A stretch of DNA of 64,000 bases from JANQMY01 sp965227095. Its GTDB lineage: Bacteria > Pseudomonadota > Alphaproteobacteria > JANQMY01. The notes beneath the pieces are model-generated. The model had not been told where the DNA came from and did not search any database. It saw nothing but the letters and a program-made list of their open reading frames with translations. Positions within the stretch are counted from its first letter, which is position 1. Each line of letters begins with the position of its first letter. A program made the position numbers and the translations under genes. The DNA lies in assembly GCA_965227095.1 (NCBI GenBank), contig CBDDFL010000001.1:2294001-2358000 (forward strand). The letters run 5' to 3'. This document shows, in pieces, positions 34,188-43,081 of this stretch.

Positions 34188-34892
34188 TTATTCAGTTTCT
34201 TGGTCGATGTTTTGACTTGCCGGGCCGTTGTTTTTTTCCGCGTTTTCTTCTGTGTCGTCTTCTTCTGTGTCGTCTTTTTCGTCCGTAGACGGCCTGGTCA
34301 CGATGCCGAATTGATTTGGCAGAACGGGGGTCGGCCCATCCAACCGCATGCCGGTATATGCACAGACGTCTTTATAGGGATAATCCTCAAACGTTACGAG
34401 TTCCTTGTTGAAGGATTCCCCATAATATTTGCGCAGGCGGATTTGACGCGGGTGGGTTTGGGCGCTGCGCACCATGATATCCGTATCGCCGACGATGAAC
34501 CGAAACTGGCTCCGGTCACCCCAATTAGGCCCTTCGCCCGGTTTGCAGGTGACACCAATCGGATTGGTCAAACCTTCCTCAATCTCCCCGACCAGCCGGT
34601 AATCGCCATCGATGATGGCCTGGGCGGCGATCACATTAACGCGCCCCTCATCCAGCGCTTCGCCGAACACAACCCGTTCGTCCTTAGGGAAGAATTCTTG
34701 TGTCCATTTTCCGATACCGAAAATATTGGGCACAAGCCCGGTATTGAGGAGCACGGCCCAAATGACGATGGTTCCCAACGCCACCAGCATGAGCATTTGG
34801 GCCCATAAGGGGCGGGCGGGACGCGGCGAGGGGCCTTGTGCATTGGCCCGGCGCCGCTCTCTGTCGCGCTGAAGCCGTTTTGAATGTTTCAT
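34188..34892 (-). CDS. single-span membrane protein of unknown function, acidic tail
   Basis: A 234-residue protein. Residues 1-28 are very basic (KRLQRDRERRR), residues 30-50 form one membrane helix (MLMLVALGTIVIWAVLLNTG), the rest (VNVIAAQAIIDGDYRLVG..., two Cys in GVTCKPGEG and DVCAYTG) should be periplasmic, and residues 205-234 are an acidic, disordered tail (DEKDDTEEDDTEE). I do not recognise a family. It lies between fabI (31 bases) and aroC (5 bases), so co-transcription with both is likely. Confidence 0.75.
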   Translation of the reverse strand: MKHSKRLQRDRERRRANAQGPSPRPARPLWAQMLMLVALGTIVIWAVLLNTGLVPNIFGIGKWTQEFFPKDERVVFGEALDEGRVNVIAAQAIIDGDYRLVGEIEEGLTNPIGVTCKPGEGPNWGDRSQFRFIVGDTDIMVRSAQTHPRQIRLRKYYGESFNKELVTFEDYPYKDVCAYTGMRLDGPTPVLPNQFGIVTRPSTDEKDDTEEDDTEENAEKNNGPASQNIDQETE

Positions 34893-34923
34893 TGCTTACC
34901 CCAAACCGGATGCCGTTTCCGTC

Positions 34924-35736
34924 TCAGGTAACGCTGATATCCGGCGCGTCTTCCGCTTTCATGCCAACGATATTATAGCCCGCATCCACATGATGGATTT
35001 CGCCGGTGACCGCGCTGCCAAGATCGCTCAGCAAATAGAGGCCCGCATTGCCGACTTCGTCGATCGTCACATTGCGGCGCAGAGGGGCGTTGTATTCGTT
35101 CCATTTTAGGATGTAGCGGAAATCGCCAATGCCCGCCGCCGCCAAAGTACGGATCGGCCCGGCCGAAATGGCATTCACGCGAATGGCTTGTTTGCCGAGA
35201 TCTTCGGCCATGTAACGAACGCTTGCTTCCAACGCCGCCTTGGCCACACCCATCACGTTGTAATGGGGCATCACCCGTTCGGCGCCAAAATAGGTGAGGG
35301 TCAGCAAACTGCCGCCGTTTGGCATGAGCTTCTCTGCACGCTGAGCAATCGCCGTAAACGAATAGCATGAAATGTTCATGCTCATCTCAAAATTTTCCGG
35401 CGTCGTGTCCACGTAGCGGCCCTTGAGTTGGTCCTTGTCGGAAAAGGCGATGGCATGAACCACAAAGTCGATTTCGCCCCAATCCGCCTTCAAGGCATCG
35501 AACGTGGCGTCAATCGAAGACGGGTCGGTCACGTCACAGGGCAGAACATGTTTCACACCCAAACTGTCCGCCAGGGGCGTCACGCGCTTTTTTAGAGCGT
35601 CCCCCTGATAGGTGAAGGCCAGTTCCGCCCCGGCACCGGCACATGCTTTCGCCACGCCCCATGCGATGGACCGGTCATTGGCCACGCCCATGATCAATCC
35701 CTTTTTGCCTGCCATTAACCCAGCGGTGCCGGACAT
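34924..35736 (-). CDS. fabI: enoyl-[acyl-carrier-protein] reductase (NADH)
   Basis: A 270-residue short-chain reductase of the FabI type. The N-terminal GLIMGVANDRSIAWGVAKA is the NADH site specific to enoyl reductases, and the catalytic pair is Tyr and Lys in HYNVMGVAKAALE near residues 158-165 (Y-x6-K). AISAGPIRTLAAAGIGDF covers the substrate loop and triclosan region. It performs the last reduction in each fatty acid elongation cycle. 109 bases after the dnaJ-like gene on the same strand. Confidence 0.97.
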   Translation of the reverse strand: MSGTAGLMAGKKGLIMGVANDRSIAWGVAKACAGAGAELAFTYQGDALKKRVTPLADSLGVKHVLPCDVTDPSSIDATFDALKADWGEIDFVVHAIAFSDKDQLKGRYVDTTPENFEMSMNISCYSFTAIAQRAEKLMPNGGSLLTLTYFGAERVMPHYNVMGVAKAALEASVRYMAEDLGKQAIRVNAISAGPIRTLAAAGIGDFRYILKWNEYNAPLRRNVTIDEVGNAGLYLLSDLGSAVTGEIHHVDAGYNIVGMKAEDAPDISVT

Positions 35737-35845
35737 ATTTCACCTTGATTCATTTCTATGGAAAGAGCGGCATCCTACACAAAAGGTCTTGCCGGTCAAT
35801 TGAGGGCTTTCAGAGGCGGGAACCGGCAAAAAACCGAGGAAATTC

Positions 35846-36763
35846 TTAATTTGTGGGATTGAAATTCTTCCGGGGATCGTACGGACTGTTGGCGGCCCAC
35901 TTTTGAACGAAGGAAAGCAGCTCTTTGTCGCGGCCTTCGGGCAAAACAACGCTAAGCTCAAGCAGTTGATCGCCTGCTTGGCTTCTCCCATTTGCTCCCT
36001 TTGGCAGGCCTTTGCCCTTCAGCCGAAGGATTGTGCCCGTGTTCGACCCGGACGGGATCTTGACGACCACATCGCCATCCCGGGTGGGAACCCGCACCCG
36101 TGCCCCCAGTAAAGCTTCCGAAAGGCTCACCGGCAAAGTCAGAACAATGTCATCACCGCGGCGTTGCATGTAGGGATGCGGCGTTACCTCCACCGTCAGC
36201 ATGATGTCTGGGGCATCCCCCTTGCGCTTCAGACGAACGTTTTGGCCGTCTTTCGTACCGGGAGGCACGCGAAGGCTCACCCGTTTTCCGCCGGGCAATA
36301 CCAGTTTCTTGTCGACGCCGTTGATCGATTCCAGAAAACTCACTTTTAAAGTCGAATTTCCGTTTGCGTCCGCGGATTCGAAATTTTGAGCTTCTTCTTG
36401 GCGATCGTCCGTCTGGGCCGATTTCGCGCCCTCTTTGCGGGATTTGTCACCATTTGCCCAAAAACCAAAATTGAAAATCGATCCGGTTTTCTGGGGCGCC
36501 TTGTCTTTTTTCTGAGCGTCTTCAGGTCCCGGTGTCCAGGTCTGCGCTTTATCCGTTGGGCGTGGCCGTTCTTTGGTTTCGCGCTTATTTTTTTTCTTGA
36601 GTTCGTCGTAGGCCGCCTGAATTTCTTGAAACCGTTCAGCAGCTTTCAATGCGTTCTCGTGAAAGTCCGGGTGGTACTTTTTTGCAAGACGTCTGTACGC
36701 GCCCTTTATCTCCTGGTCAGAAGCGGAGCGGGCGACCCCTAATGTCTTGAAAGGATCTTTCAT
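35846..36763 (-). CDS. DnaJ/CbpA-type co-chaperone (J domain plus C-terminal domains)
   Basis: A 305-residue J protein. J domain at residues 3-65 with the HPD tripeptide in AKKYHPDFHENA. A charged linker follows (RETKERPRPTDK...), then two DnaJ C-terminal beta domains: LKVSFLESINGVDKKLVLPGGKRV and VTPHPYMQRRGDDIVLTLPVSLSEALLGA. No zinc-finger Cys repeats and only a weak Gly/Phe segment (FNFGFWANG), so CbpA-like (type II). It should stimulate DnaK. It is divergent from pdxH, a conserved alphaproteobacterial neighbourhood. Confidence 0.93.
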   Translation of the reverse strand: MKDPFKTLGVARSASDQEIKGAYRRLAKKYHPDFHENALKAAERFQEIQAAYDELKKKNKRETKERPRPTDKAQTWTPGPEDAQKKDKAPQKTGSIFNFGFWANGDKSRKEGAKSAQTDDRQEEAQNFESADANGNSTLKVSFLESINGVDKKLVLPGGKRVSLRVPPGTKDGQNVRLKRKGDAPDIMLTVEVTPHPYMQRRGDDIVLTLPVSLSEALLGARVRVPTRDGDVVVKIPSGSNTGTILRLKGKGLPKGANGRSQAGDQLLELSVVLPEGRDKELLSFVQKWAANSPYDPRKNFNPTN

Positions 36764-37047
36764 GGAAAGGTTTCGTTAATCTTTTTGTTAAGGCCAGACC
36801 ACAAGTGTTCTTCCCACCAGTCCCCATTGGCTTTACCCCTGGGTGGCCAAGATGCATCAAATGCAACCTACCTGATGGACCCATACCAAAACCTTAAACA
36901 GGTTACCGATCACAAGCCGCTATTGAGAAGCACTCTGAAAAATTGTTGGGGGATGCTTCTTGAAATCATCACCAAAAAGTAAATTTCAGAGTGGGCGCAC
37001 CAAAAGAGAGCTGATATGTCTGAAAGAGCCGAAAGGAACGTGCGTAA

Positions 37048-37689
37048 ATGGCTGACACCGACACAATGACCGACGACCAGCAAAGCTTAGATGAGAAGGC
37101 AGGGCAGAAAGATCCGTTCGATCTGTTTCAAGAATGGTTTGCGCTGGCTCAAAAGAAGGAGCCAAACAATCCAAATGCGATGGCCCTGTCCACAGTAGGG
37201 CAGGATCAGATGCCGAATGTGCGCATGGTGTTGCTGAAGGACGTGAGCAAGGGCGGATTTGTTTTTTACACCAACTTTGAAAGTATTAAGGGACGGGAAC
37301 TTCTCGCGACGCCAAAAGCGGCCTTGTGCTTTTACTGGAAGTCGCTTCAACGCCAAGTGCGAATACAGGGTGAAATTGCTGAAGTGGCGGACGCGGAAGC
37401 CGACGCTTACTTCGCGTCGCGTGCCAAGGACAGCCAGATCGGTGCTTGGGCGTCCATCCAATCCACCCCCATGGAAGGACGGTTTGAATTCGAGAAGCGG
37501 ATCGCAAAATACGCCGCGAAATATGCACTCAGCAAAGTGGACCGGCCACCCCATTGGTCGGGTTTTCGATTGACGCCGAACCGCATTGAGTTTTGGCAAG
37601 AAAAACCATTTCGCTTGCATGATCGGCTGGCTTTCGAACGAGCCCCAGGCGGCGGGACAGCTTGGTCAACATCGCGCCTTTATCCGTAG
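37048..37689 (+). CDS. pdxH: pyridoxamine/pyridoxine 5'-phosphate oxidase
   Basis: A 213-residue FMN enzyme that oxidises PNP or PMP to pyridoxal 5'-phosphate. NVRMVLLKDVSKGGFVFYTNFESIKGREL (conserved FMN- and PLP-binding Arg and Lys), CFYWKSLQRQVRIQGE, and the C-terminal RLTPNRIEFWQ and FERA-x9-RLYP-end are all PdxH marks; RLYP at the very C terminus shows it is complete. AAAGGA ribosome site. The 284-base spacer before it (36764-37047) holds promoters for pdxH and the divergent J-protein gene; I see no gene in it. Confidence 0.96.
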   Translation: MADTDTMTDDQQSLDEKAGQKDPFDLFQEWFALAQKKEPNNPNAMALSTVGQDQMPNVRMVLLKDVSKGGFVFYTNFESIKGRELLATPKAALCFYWKSLQRQVRIQGEIAEVADAEADAYFASRAKDSQIGAWASIQSTPMEGRFEFEKRIAKYAAKYALSKVDRPPHWSGFRLTPNRIEFWQEKPFRLHDRLAFERAPGGGTAWSTSRLYP

Positions 37690-37698
37690 GCGGAGAGT

Positions 37699-38646
37699 AT
37701 GGCAGAACTTGCAACATCAGGTGAGGCGACGGAAAGGCCCGACAGCACGAAGCACAAGGGTGTTTTGATGCGCGCGGCCGCCGCGACAGCGGTGGTTGTC
37801 GCTGTTTTTCTGATTGCCATAAAGGCTGTGGCGTTTGCGGTGTCGGGATCCGTGGCTGTTCTGGGGTCTCTCGTTGATTCCACGCTGGATGCGTTTGCGT
37901 CTGTCGTTAATTTGTTCGCCGTTCGCCACTCTCTTGAACCTGCGGATAAGGAACACCGCTTTGGCCACGGCAAGGTTGAGGCGCTTGCGGGGCTTGGCCA
38001 ATCGGCCTTCATCAGCGGGTCGGCAGCGATCTTGCTTTTCGAATCCGCGTCTCGCTTCTGGCGGCCGGTAGCAGTTGAATCCGGCCTGTTCGCGATTGGC
38101 GTTATTGTGGTGGCAACCGCCTGCACGTTGGGACTTGTGCTGTTTCAACGCTATGTGGTCCAAAAGACCGGCTCACTCGCCATCAATGCTGACTCCCTGC
38201 ACTACAAGGGCGACTTGTTGATGAACATCAGCGTGATTGTGGCGCTGATCTTGACGACCCAATTCAATGTGGGACTTATCGATGCCATTTTCGGTGTGGG
38301 CATAGCGTTTTATATTCTTTGGTCGGCCATACGTATTTTTCGGAATGCTTACGATCAACTTATGGATCGGGAATTGGCGGACGAAGACCGCGACAAGATA
38401 AAGTCGTTGGCATTGGCCCACGGCAGCGTGAGGAACCTTCATGATTTGCGGACGCGTGCCTCAGGTCTACAGGTGTTTATCCAAATGCATTTGGAATTGG
38501 ATCCCAACATCTCGCTGCTGGAAGCCCATACGATTTCCGATGAAGTGGAGCGTTCCATCCAACAGGCTTTCCCGGATGCAGAGATTTTGATCCATCAAGA
38601 CCCGGCCGGTCACGAAGAACCACTGTCCTCGTTGGCGCGGTCCTGA
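37699..38646 (+). CDS. cation diffusion facilitator (FieF-like)
   Basis: A 315-residue CDF antiporter, six membrane helices plus a cytoplasmic C-terminal domain. Metal site A is Asp in VDSTLDAFAS (helix 2) and His/Asp in SLHYKGD (helix 5). EHRFGHGKVEALAGL is the usual loop, and the C-terminal metal-binding fold contains VFIQMHLELDPNISLLEAH. Exports Zn2+, Fe2+ or related ions with H+ exchange. It starts nine bases after pdxH with GGAG before the ATG. Its 3' end overlaps the convergent antiporter gene by 37 bases. Confidence 0.93.
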   Translation: MAELATSGEATERPDSTKHKGVLMRAAAATAVVVAVFLIAIKAVAFAVSGSVAVLGSLVDSTLDAFASVVNLFAVRHSLEPADKEHRFGHGKVEALAGLGQSAFISGSAAILLFESASRFWRPVAVESGLFAIGVIVVATACTLGLVLFQRYVVQKTGSLAINADSLHYKGDLLMNISVIVALILTTQFNVGLIDAIFGVGIAFYILWSAIRIFRNAYDQLMDRELADEDRDKIKSLALAHGSVRNLHDLRTRASGLQVFIQMHLELDPNISLLEAHTISDEVERSIQQAFPDAEILIHQDPAGHEEPLSSLARS

Positions 38647-40007
38647 TCAGCAGGCGTCGGTGGGGGCCTGTTTTTGCCATTGCCGGTTTTCTTGCGCACA
38701 TAATCCGTCGCTGATTTGGCGGATGCCACCACGCTTCTAACCCCATCTTTGCCAAGACGGGCGGCAACCCCCACCGCGTTGATTTCTTCTTGGTACATGG
38801 TGTTGATGGCGGAGCGGGCATTGCTAAGCCCGGACATGGTCATGTCATGGAAACGGTGGGCCGTTAGGTACCACAGCGGGCTGGTCATCAGGCTGAGCGC
38901 GATGACGGCGATGGCTAAGCGATTGCCTTCGTCTCCGAACACGCCCGAGGTGACCGCCACAGCGGCGAGGACGAAGGAAAATTCGCCGATCTGTCCCAAG
39001 AACAAACTGGTTTTGAAGGCGCTGTCCCACCGTTCCCCGATCAATTGGAGAATGCCAAGATTGAGCGATGTCTTAAGGATTGTGACGACGAACAGCAAGG
39101 CAAGAACCATCCAGATATTTGCCCACAGATAGTTCAGGTCGATAAGAAGGCCAATCGACAGGAAGAACACCACCAGCAAAATGCTCTGGACAGGGACGGC
39201 GGTGCGTATGGCGATTTGCCGAATGTTTGAGTTTCCGATCAACATGCCCGCAAGGAACGCGCCCAGAGCGGGTGTTTCCAGCCAAAGGCCGGAAATGGTC
39301 GCTGCGGAAAAACACAGTGCCATAATCGCGAGCGTTGCTATATCGGCATTTTTTGTCAGTGCACGGGCGAAGGGGATCATAATGCCGGAACCGCGCGATA
39401 GGTAATATGTGAACGCGGCCAGTAAGGCAGAGGCCAATATGACCTGAGCGATGATGCTGTAGAGCGGCAACTCCTCCTTTCCCATGGAACTCGTGATCAG
39501 TAGCATGGGCACGACGGCCAAATCCTGCACGATCAAGATCCCGAGGGTCAGGCGTCCAACATCCGTGTTGGATTCTTCCACGTCCTCCAACATTTTGATG
39601 GCGACGGCGGTGCTGGACAGGGCGATCAAAAATCCGAGGACGATGGCGGTGGTTTGTGAAAACCCTAAAACCCACGAGGCGAACATCATGAAGCCGACGG
39701 ATATGGCCACCTGAAGCAACACGGTCATCACGGCCTTCTGATAGACCACGCGGAACGATTTGAGATTAAGCTCCATCCCGATAATAAAGAGCAGCATCAA
39801 GACGCCTAATTCGGCCAGGATGCTCACGGAATCGCTGCTGCTGATGAGTGCGAACCCCGTCGGGCCCAGCGCGGCGCCCGCCAGGATATATCCCACAATA
39901 GCCGGTTGGCGCGCCTGATTGAGCAGCAGTCCAAAGATCAGCGCGATGCTGGTGACGAGTGCAATCGCCGTTAAGTCATATTCGGTGGAGATGGGGGCGC
40001 CATGCAT
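38610..40007 (-). CDS. CPA2-type cation:proton antiporter (Kef-like, no RCK domain)
   Basis: A 465-residue membrane protein with about 12-13 helices. AGAALGPTGFALISSSDSVSILAELGVLMLLFIIGMEL is split over the N-terminal helices, and the LIALSSTAVAIKMLEDVEE block is the Na+/H+ exchanger core. KefB/KefC carry a C-terminal TrkA-N domain; here the protein ends after a hydrophilic tail (residues 400-465), so regulation by NAD or glutathione adducts is unlikely. It should exchange K+ or Na+ with H+. Overlaps the CDF gene 3' end. Confidence 0.9.
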   Translation of the reverse strand: MHGAPISTEYDLTAIALVTSIALIFGLLLNQARQPAIVGYILAGAALGPTGFALISSSDSVSILAELGVLMLLFIIGMELNLKSFRVVYQKAVMTVLLQVAISVGFMMFASWVLGFSQTTAIVLGFLIALSSTAVAIKMLEDVEESNTDVGRLTLGILIVQDLAVVPMLLITSSMGKEELPLYSIIAQVILASALLAAFTYYLSRGSGIMIPFARALTKNADIATLAIMALCFSAATISGLWLETPALGAFLAGMLIGNSNIRQIAIRTAVPVQSILLVVFFLSIGLLIDLNYLWANIWMVLALLFVVTILKTSLNLGILQLIGERWDSAFKTSLFLGQIGEFSFVLAAVAVTSGVFGDEGNRLAIAVIALSLMTSPLWYLTAHRFHDMTMSGLSNARSAINTMYQEEINAVGVAARLGKDGVRSVVASAKSATDYVRKKTGNGKNRPPPTPADQDRANEDSGSS

Positions 40008-40120
40008 GGTGGTAAGTCGTTGTCCTTTCGCCTATCTTAGAATGAGCATAAGGCGCCATGGACAACAGGCAAAGGCCGTGTTCTACAAAATTCGGCCTTC
40101 TCCAGTGAGCAAAGTACGCA

Positions 40121-40867
40121 ATGACCGCGAACAACGATGAACGACGCACGTTAATTTTGACCGGGGCGAGCCGGGGCATCGGCCATGCCACCGTCAAACG
40201 GTTTTCCAGTGCAGGCTGGCGGGTCATCACCTGTTCCCGGCAGGCCTTCCCGGAAGACTGTCCGTGGGAGGCGGGCCCCGAGGATCATGTGCAGGTGGAC
40301 TTGGCGGACCCGGACAATCTGACAGCGGCCATTGAAGACATTCGCGGTCGGTTGAGCAACGGCAGACTTAATGCACTGGTGAACAATGCGGCCATATCGC
40401 CTAAGGGCGATGGCGGGGCGCGGCTTGGCGCCATTGCCACGGACCATGAATTGTGGCGCCAAGTGTTTCAGGTGAATTTCTTTGCGCCGGTCATGTTGGC
40501 GCGCGGGTTGATTGAAGAGCTGCAAGCAGGTGGCGGTTCCATCGTCAACGTGACATCTATTGCCGGTGGGCGGGTGCATCCCTTTGCGGGCGCTGCCTAT
40601 GCCACATCAAAAGCGGCATTGGCAGCGCTCACGCGGGAAATGGCGTCGGATTTTGGCCCGCTGGGCATTCGGGTTAATGCCATTGCGCCCGGCGAGATCA
40701 ATACGGCGATCCTGTCACCGGGGACCGAGGATCTGATACAAGACATTCCCCTGCGCCGCCTTGGTGCGCCGGAAGAAGTGGCACGCACGATCTATTATCT
40801 GTGCACAGATCACTCTAGCTATGTGACCGGCGCCGAGATTCACATTAATGGTGGCCAACACGTTTGA
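40121..40867 (+). CDS. SDR-family oxidoreductase
   Basis: A 248-residue classical short-chain dehydrogenase. TGASRGIGHATVKRF near residue 11 binds the cofactor; NNAAISPKGDG near 88 and the YATSK active-site motif (Tyr and Lys) near 163 are all present, along with APGEINTAILSPGTEDL. Typical length. Ribosome site is weak. The substrate cannot be told; FabG-like ketoreductases share this pattern. Nine bases before an unlike GNAT gene. Confidence 0.92.
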   Translation: MTANNDERRTLILTGASRGIGHATVKRFSSAGWRVITCSRQAFPEDCPWEAGPEDHVQVDLADPDNLTAAIEDIRGRLSNGRLNALVNNAAISPKGDGGARLGAIATDHELWRQVFQVNFFAPVMLARGLIEELQAGGGSIVNVTSIAGGRVHPFAGAAYATSKAALAALTREMASDFGPLGIRVNAIAPGEINTAILSPGTEDLIQDIPLRRLGAPEEVARTIYYLCTDHSSYVTGAEIHINGGQHV

Positions 40868-40876
40868 ACGTTTCTT

Positions 40877-41437
40877 ATGCAAACCTTCGAGACAAGTAGA
40901 CTTTTGGTACGGCCTATTTGTGAGGAAGATGCTGAGGCATACGAAGCGAACTTCGCCGATTTTGAGATAATCCGTCACTTTGCCAAATCGGTGCCATGGC
41001 CGTACCCGAAGGGGAACGCCAGGTGCCATATCGTTTCTGAGATTATCCCTAACCTTGGCAAAAACCGCTGGACATGGTGTTTATTCCTAAAAACTGATCC
41101 ATTGCTACTCATCGGTGCGATTGATCTGTGGCGTCCGGGCCACCCCGAAAACCGCAGTTTCTGGCTCGGAAAGGAATATTGGGGCAGGGGGTTAATGACC
41201 GAGGCTGTAATTCCCACGACTGACTATGCATTCGATAAGATCGGATTTGATGTTCTTATTCTTTCGAATGCCGCCGGTAATACACGTTCGCGCCGCATAA
41301 AAGAAAAGGCAGGTGCCAGATTTTTGAGAAATGAGCCCATGGATTTCAACGATCCATCGTTTACACACAGCGAGATTTGGGAATTGTCGTGCGCAGCTTG
41401 GCGAACAGCGCGGAAACGGTTAGTCGATCTGCAATGA
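40877..41437 (+). CDS. GNAT acetyltransferase (RimJ/RimL-like), AT-richer than neighbours
   Basis: A 186-residue protein: LETSRLLVRPI-type N terminus (QTFETSRLLVRPICEEDAE), GAIDLWRPGHPENRSFWLGKEYWGRGLMTEA with the acetyl-CoA loop, and NAAGNTRSRRIKEKAG. This is the acetyltransferase_3 family that includes ribosomal protein and toxin/antibiotic-acetylating enzymes. Codon use is noticeably AT-richer than its neighbours (many TTT, ATA, CAT codons), a hint of recent transfer. A palindromic hairpin follows its stop by six bases. Confidence 0.85.
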   Translation: MQTFETSRLLVRPICEEDAEAYEANFADFEIIRHFAKSVPWPYPKGNARCHIVSEIIPNLGKNRWTWCLFLKTDPLLLIGAIDLWRPGHPENRSFWLGKEYWGRGLMTEAVIPTTDYAFDKIGFDVLILSNAAGNTRSRRIKEKAGARFLRNEPMDFNDPSFTHSEIWELSCAAWRTARKRLVDLQ

Positions 41438-41442
41438 TGTAG

Positions 41443-41468
41443 GGCGGATTAGCGAAGCGTAATCCGCC
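41443..41468. repeat. palindromic REP-like hairpin, possible terminator
   Basis: Arms GGCGGATTA and TAATCCGCC surround GCGAAGCG. This hairpin sequence recurs, as far as I recall, in intergenic spaces of many proteobacteria. It lies between two convergent genes (stops at 41437 and 41509) and could end transcription from the GNAT side, although no long T run follows. Confidence 0.65.
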
Positions 41469-41508
41469 GTCCTGAGGGTGTTGGTGCGTTACGGTTTGCT
41501 CGTGCTGC

Positions 41509-42900
41509 CTAACTGCTTGATCGCAGTCCTTCCTTTGCCACCCACGCCTCGGTCTTCTGCAAAGCCCGTTCGAAGCGGTCCATCATCTCAGCAATGTCGG
41601 CATCCGTCATGATGAGGGGGGGACAAAACGCGATGCGGTCACCGGCGAGATTGCGGACGATCAGGCCTTCATCTTGCGCGAACTGAGCGCATTTGGCGCC
41701 GACCATTTGGCTGGCGTCGAAAGAGCGTTTTGTGGATTTATCGGCGACCAGCTCAGCCACCCCGAGCAAGCCCACATATTGGGTTTCGCCCACCAGCGGG
41801 TGGTCGGCCATCGCCGAGAGTCGCGAGGCGAAAGTAGGGGCCACCGACTGCACATGCTTGACGATCTGACGTTCCTCATAAATCTGAAGGGTGCGGTTCG
41901 CTACGGCCGCGCATACCGGGTGTCCGCCCCAGGTAAAGCCATGGCCAAAGACACCTAATTTCCTGCTTTCCGCCAGCATGGCGTCATAGATGAATTCTGG
42001 GATCAGTACGGCGGACATGGGCAGATACGCCCCGGTCAGGGCCTTTGCTACGGACAGGGTATGCGGGTTCATATTGAAGGTCTGCGAGCCAAACATGTTG
42101 CCGGTTCGGCCAAACCCGCAAATCACTTCGTCAGCAATAAAGATGATGTCGTATTTATCGAGGATCGGACGAATTTTCGGAAAATAATCCGCAGGCGGAA
42201 CAATCACGCCGCCGGCGCCCATGACGGGCTCGGCAATAAAGGCGGCAATGGTTTCCGGATCCTCTTTCTCAATCAAGTCTTCCAAATTGGTGGCCAAGCG
42301 ATCGGTGAACTCGCTTTCGGTTTCACCCGGTTCGGCGAAGCGATAGTAGTGGGGGCAATCCGCATGAAGGACGCCTTGCATGGGCAGGTCGAAATCATTG
42401 TGAAGAGGCGGCAGACCCGTGAGGCTGGCCGAGGCGATGGTGACGCCGTGATAGGCCTTCTGCCGACTGATAATCTTCTTCTTTTTCGGTTTGCCCCGCG
42501 CATTGTTGTAGTACCAGGCAAGCTTGATCTGCGTGTCATTGGCTTCGGAGCCGGAGGTGGAGAACAGCACTTTCGAAATGGGCACCGGCGCCATGTCTTT
42601 CAGACGTTCCGCCAATTCAATGCCGGGTTCTTGGCTCTTGCCGCTGAACTGGTGGTAATAGGGCAGGGCCTTCATTTGGGCGACGGCCGCCTCCATCAAT
42701 TCCGGCTCATCGAAGCCGAGAGAGGCGCACCACAAGCCCGACATGCCTTCGATATATTCTTTGCCGGTGTCGTCATACACATGGATCCCGCTGCCGCGAT
42801 TGAAAATGGTCGGGCCGGTCTCACGAAAGGCATCCAGGTTCGTGTAGGGGTGGATCAGAGTTTCAATATCGCGCGTGGCAGTATTGGATGGTGGGGTCAT
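41509..42900 (-). CDS. class III (omega-type) aminotransferase
   Basis: A 463-residue fold-type I PLP enzyme. FSTSGSEANDTQIKLA (PLP phosphate site, near residue 117), IIFIADEVICGFGRTG (Asp binds the PLP ring nitrogen) and LSVAKALTGAYLPMSAV with the Schiff-base Lys near residue 285. Omega-amino acid:pyruvate and putrescine aminotransferases share the pattern. The start at 42900 has GGGAG seven bases before it; the open frame up to 43146 crosses the divergent ligase gene and has no family sequence. Convergent with the GNAT gene; divergent from the acyl-CoA ligase over 181 bases. Confidence 0.92.
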   Translation of the reverse strand: MTPPSNTATRDIETLIHPYTNLDAFRETGPTIFNRGSGIHVYDDTGKEYIEGMSGLWCASLGFDEPELMEAAVAQMKALPYYHQFSGKSQEPGIELAERLKDMAPVPISKVLFSTSGSEANDTQIKLAWYYNNARGKPKKKKIISRQKAYHGVTIASASLTGLPPLHNDFDLPMQGVLHADCPHYYRFAEPGETESEFTDRLATNLEDLIEKEDPETIAAFIAEPVMGAGGVIVPPADYFPKIRPILDKYDIIFIADEVICGFGRTGNMFGSQTFNMNPHTLSVAKALTGAYLPMSAVLIPEFIYDAMLAESRKLGVFGHGFTWGGHPVCAAVANRTLQIYEERQIVKHVQSVAPTFASRLSAMADHPLVGETQYVGLLGVAELVADKSTKRSFDASQMVGAKCAQFAQDEGLIVRNLAGDRIAFCPPLIMTDADIAEMMDRFERALQKTEAWVAKEGLRSSS

Positions 42901-43081
42901 CAGCTGGCTCCCATTTGGGGGTATGGCGGCTTCAAAGATCGGACTCAGCGCCAAAAAGGCACCTTTAAGGCCCTTTATCGCGCCTTTCGGGGGGGACAAG
43001 CAATTGTAATCCACAGATCTCAACCGTAAACTGAACGCAAAGACAGGAAGCCCGTATTCGGGAAACAAAAGGGGAAATAGA

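Noticed and set aside
36785..36982. Open frame of 65 codons between the J-protein gene and pdxH
   Set aside because: No ribosome site or family; it lies in a divergent promoter region with normal spacer composition.
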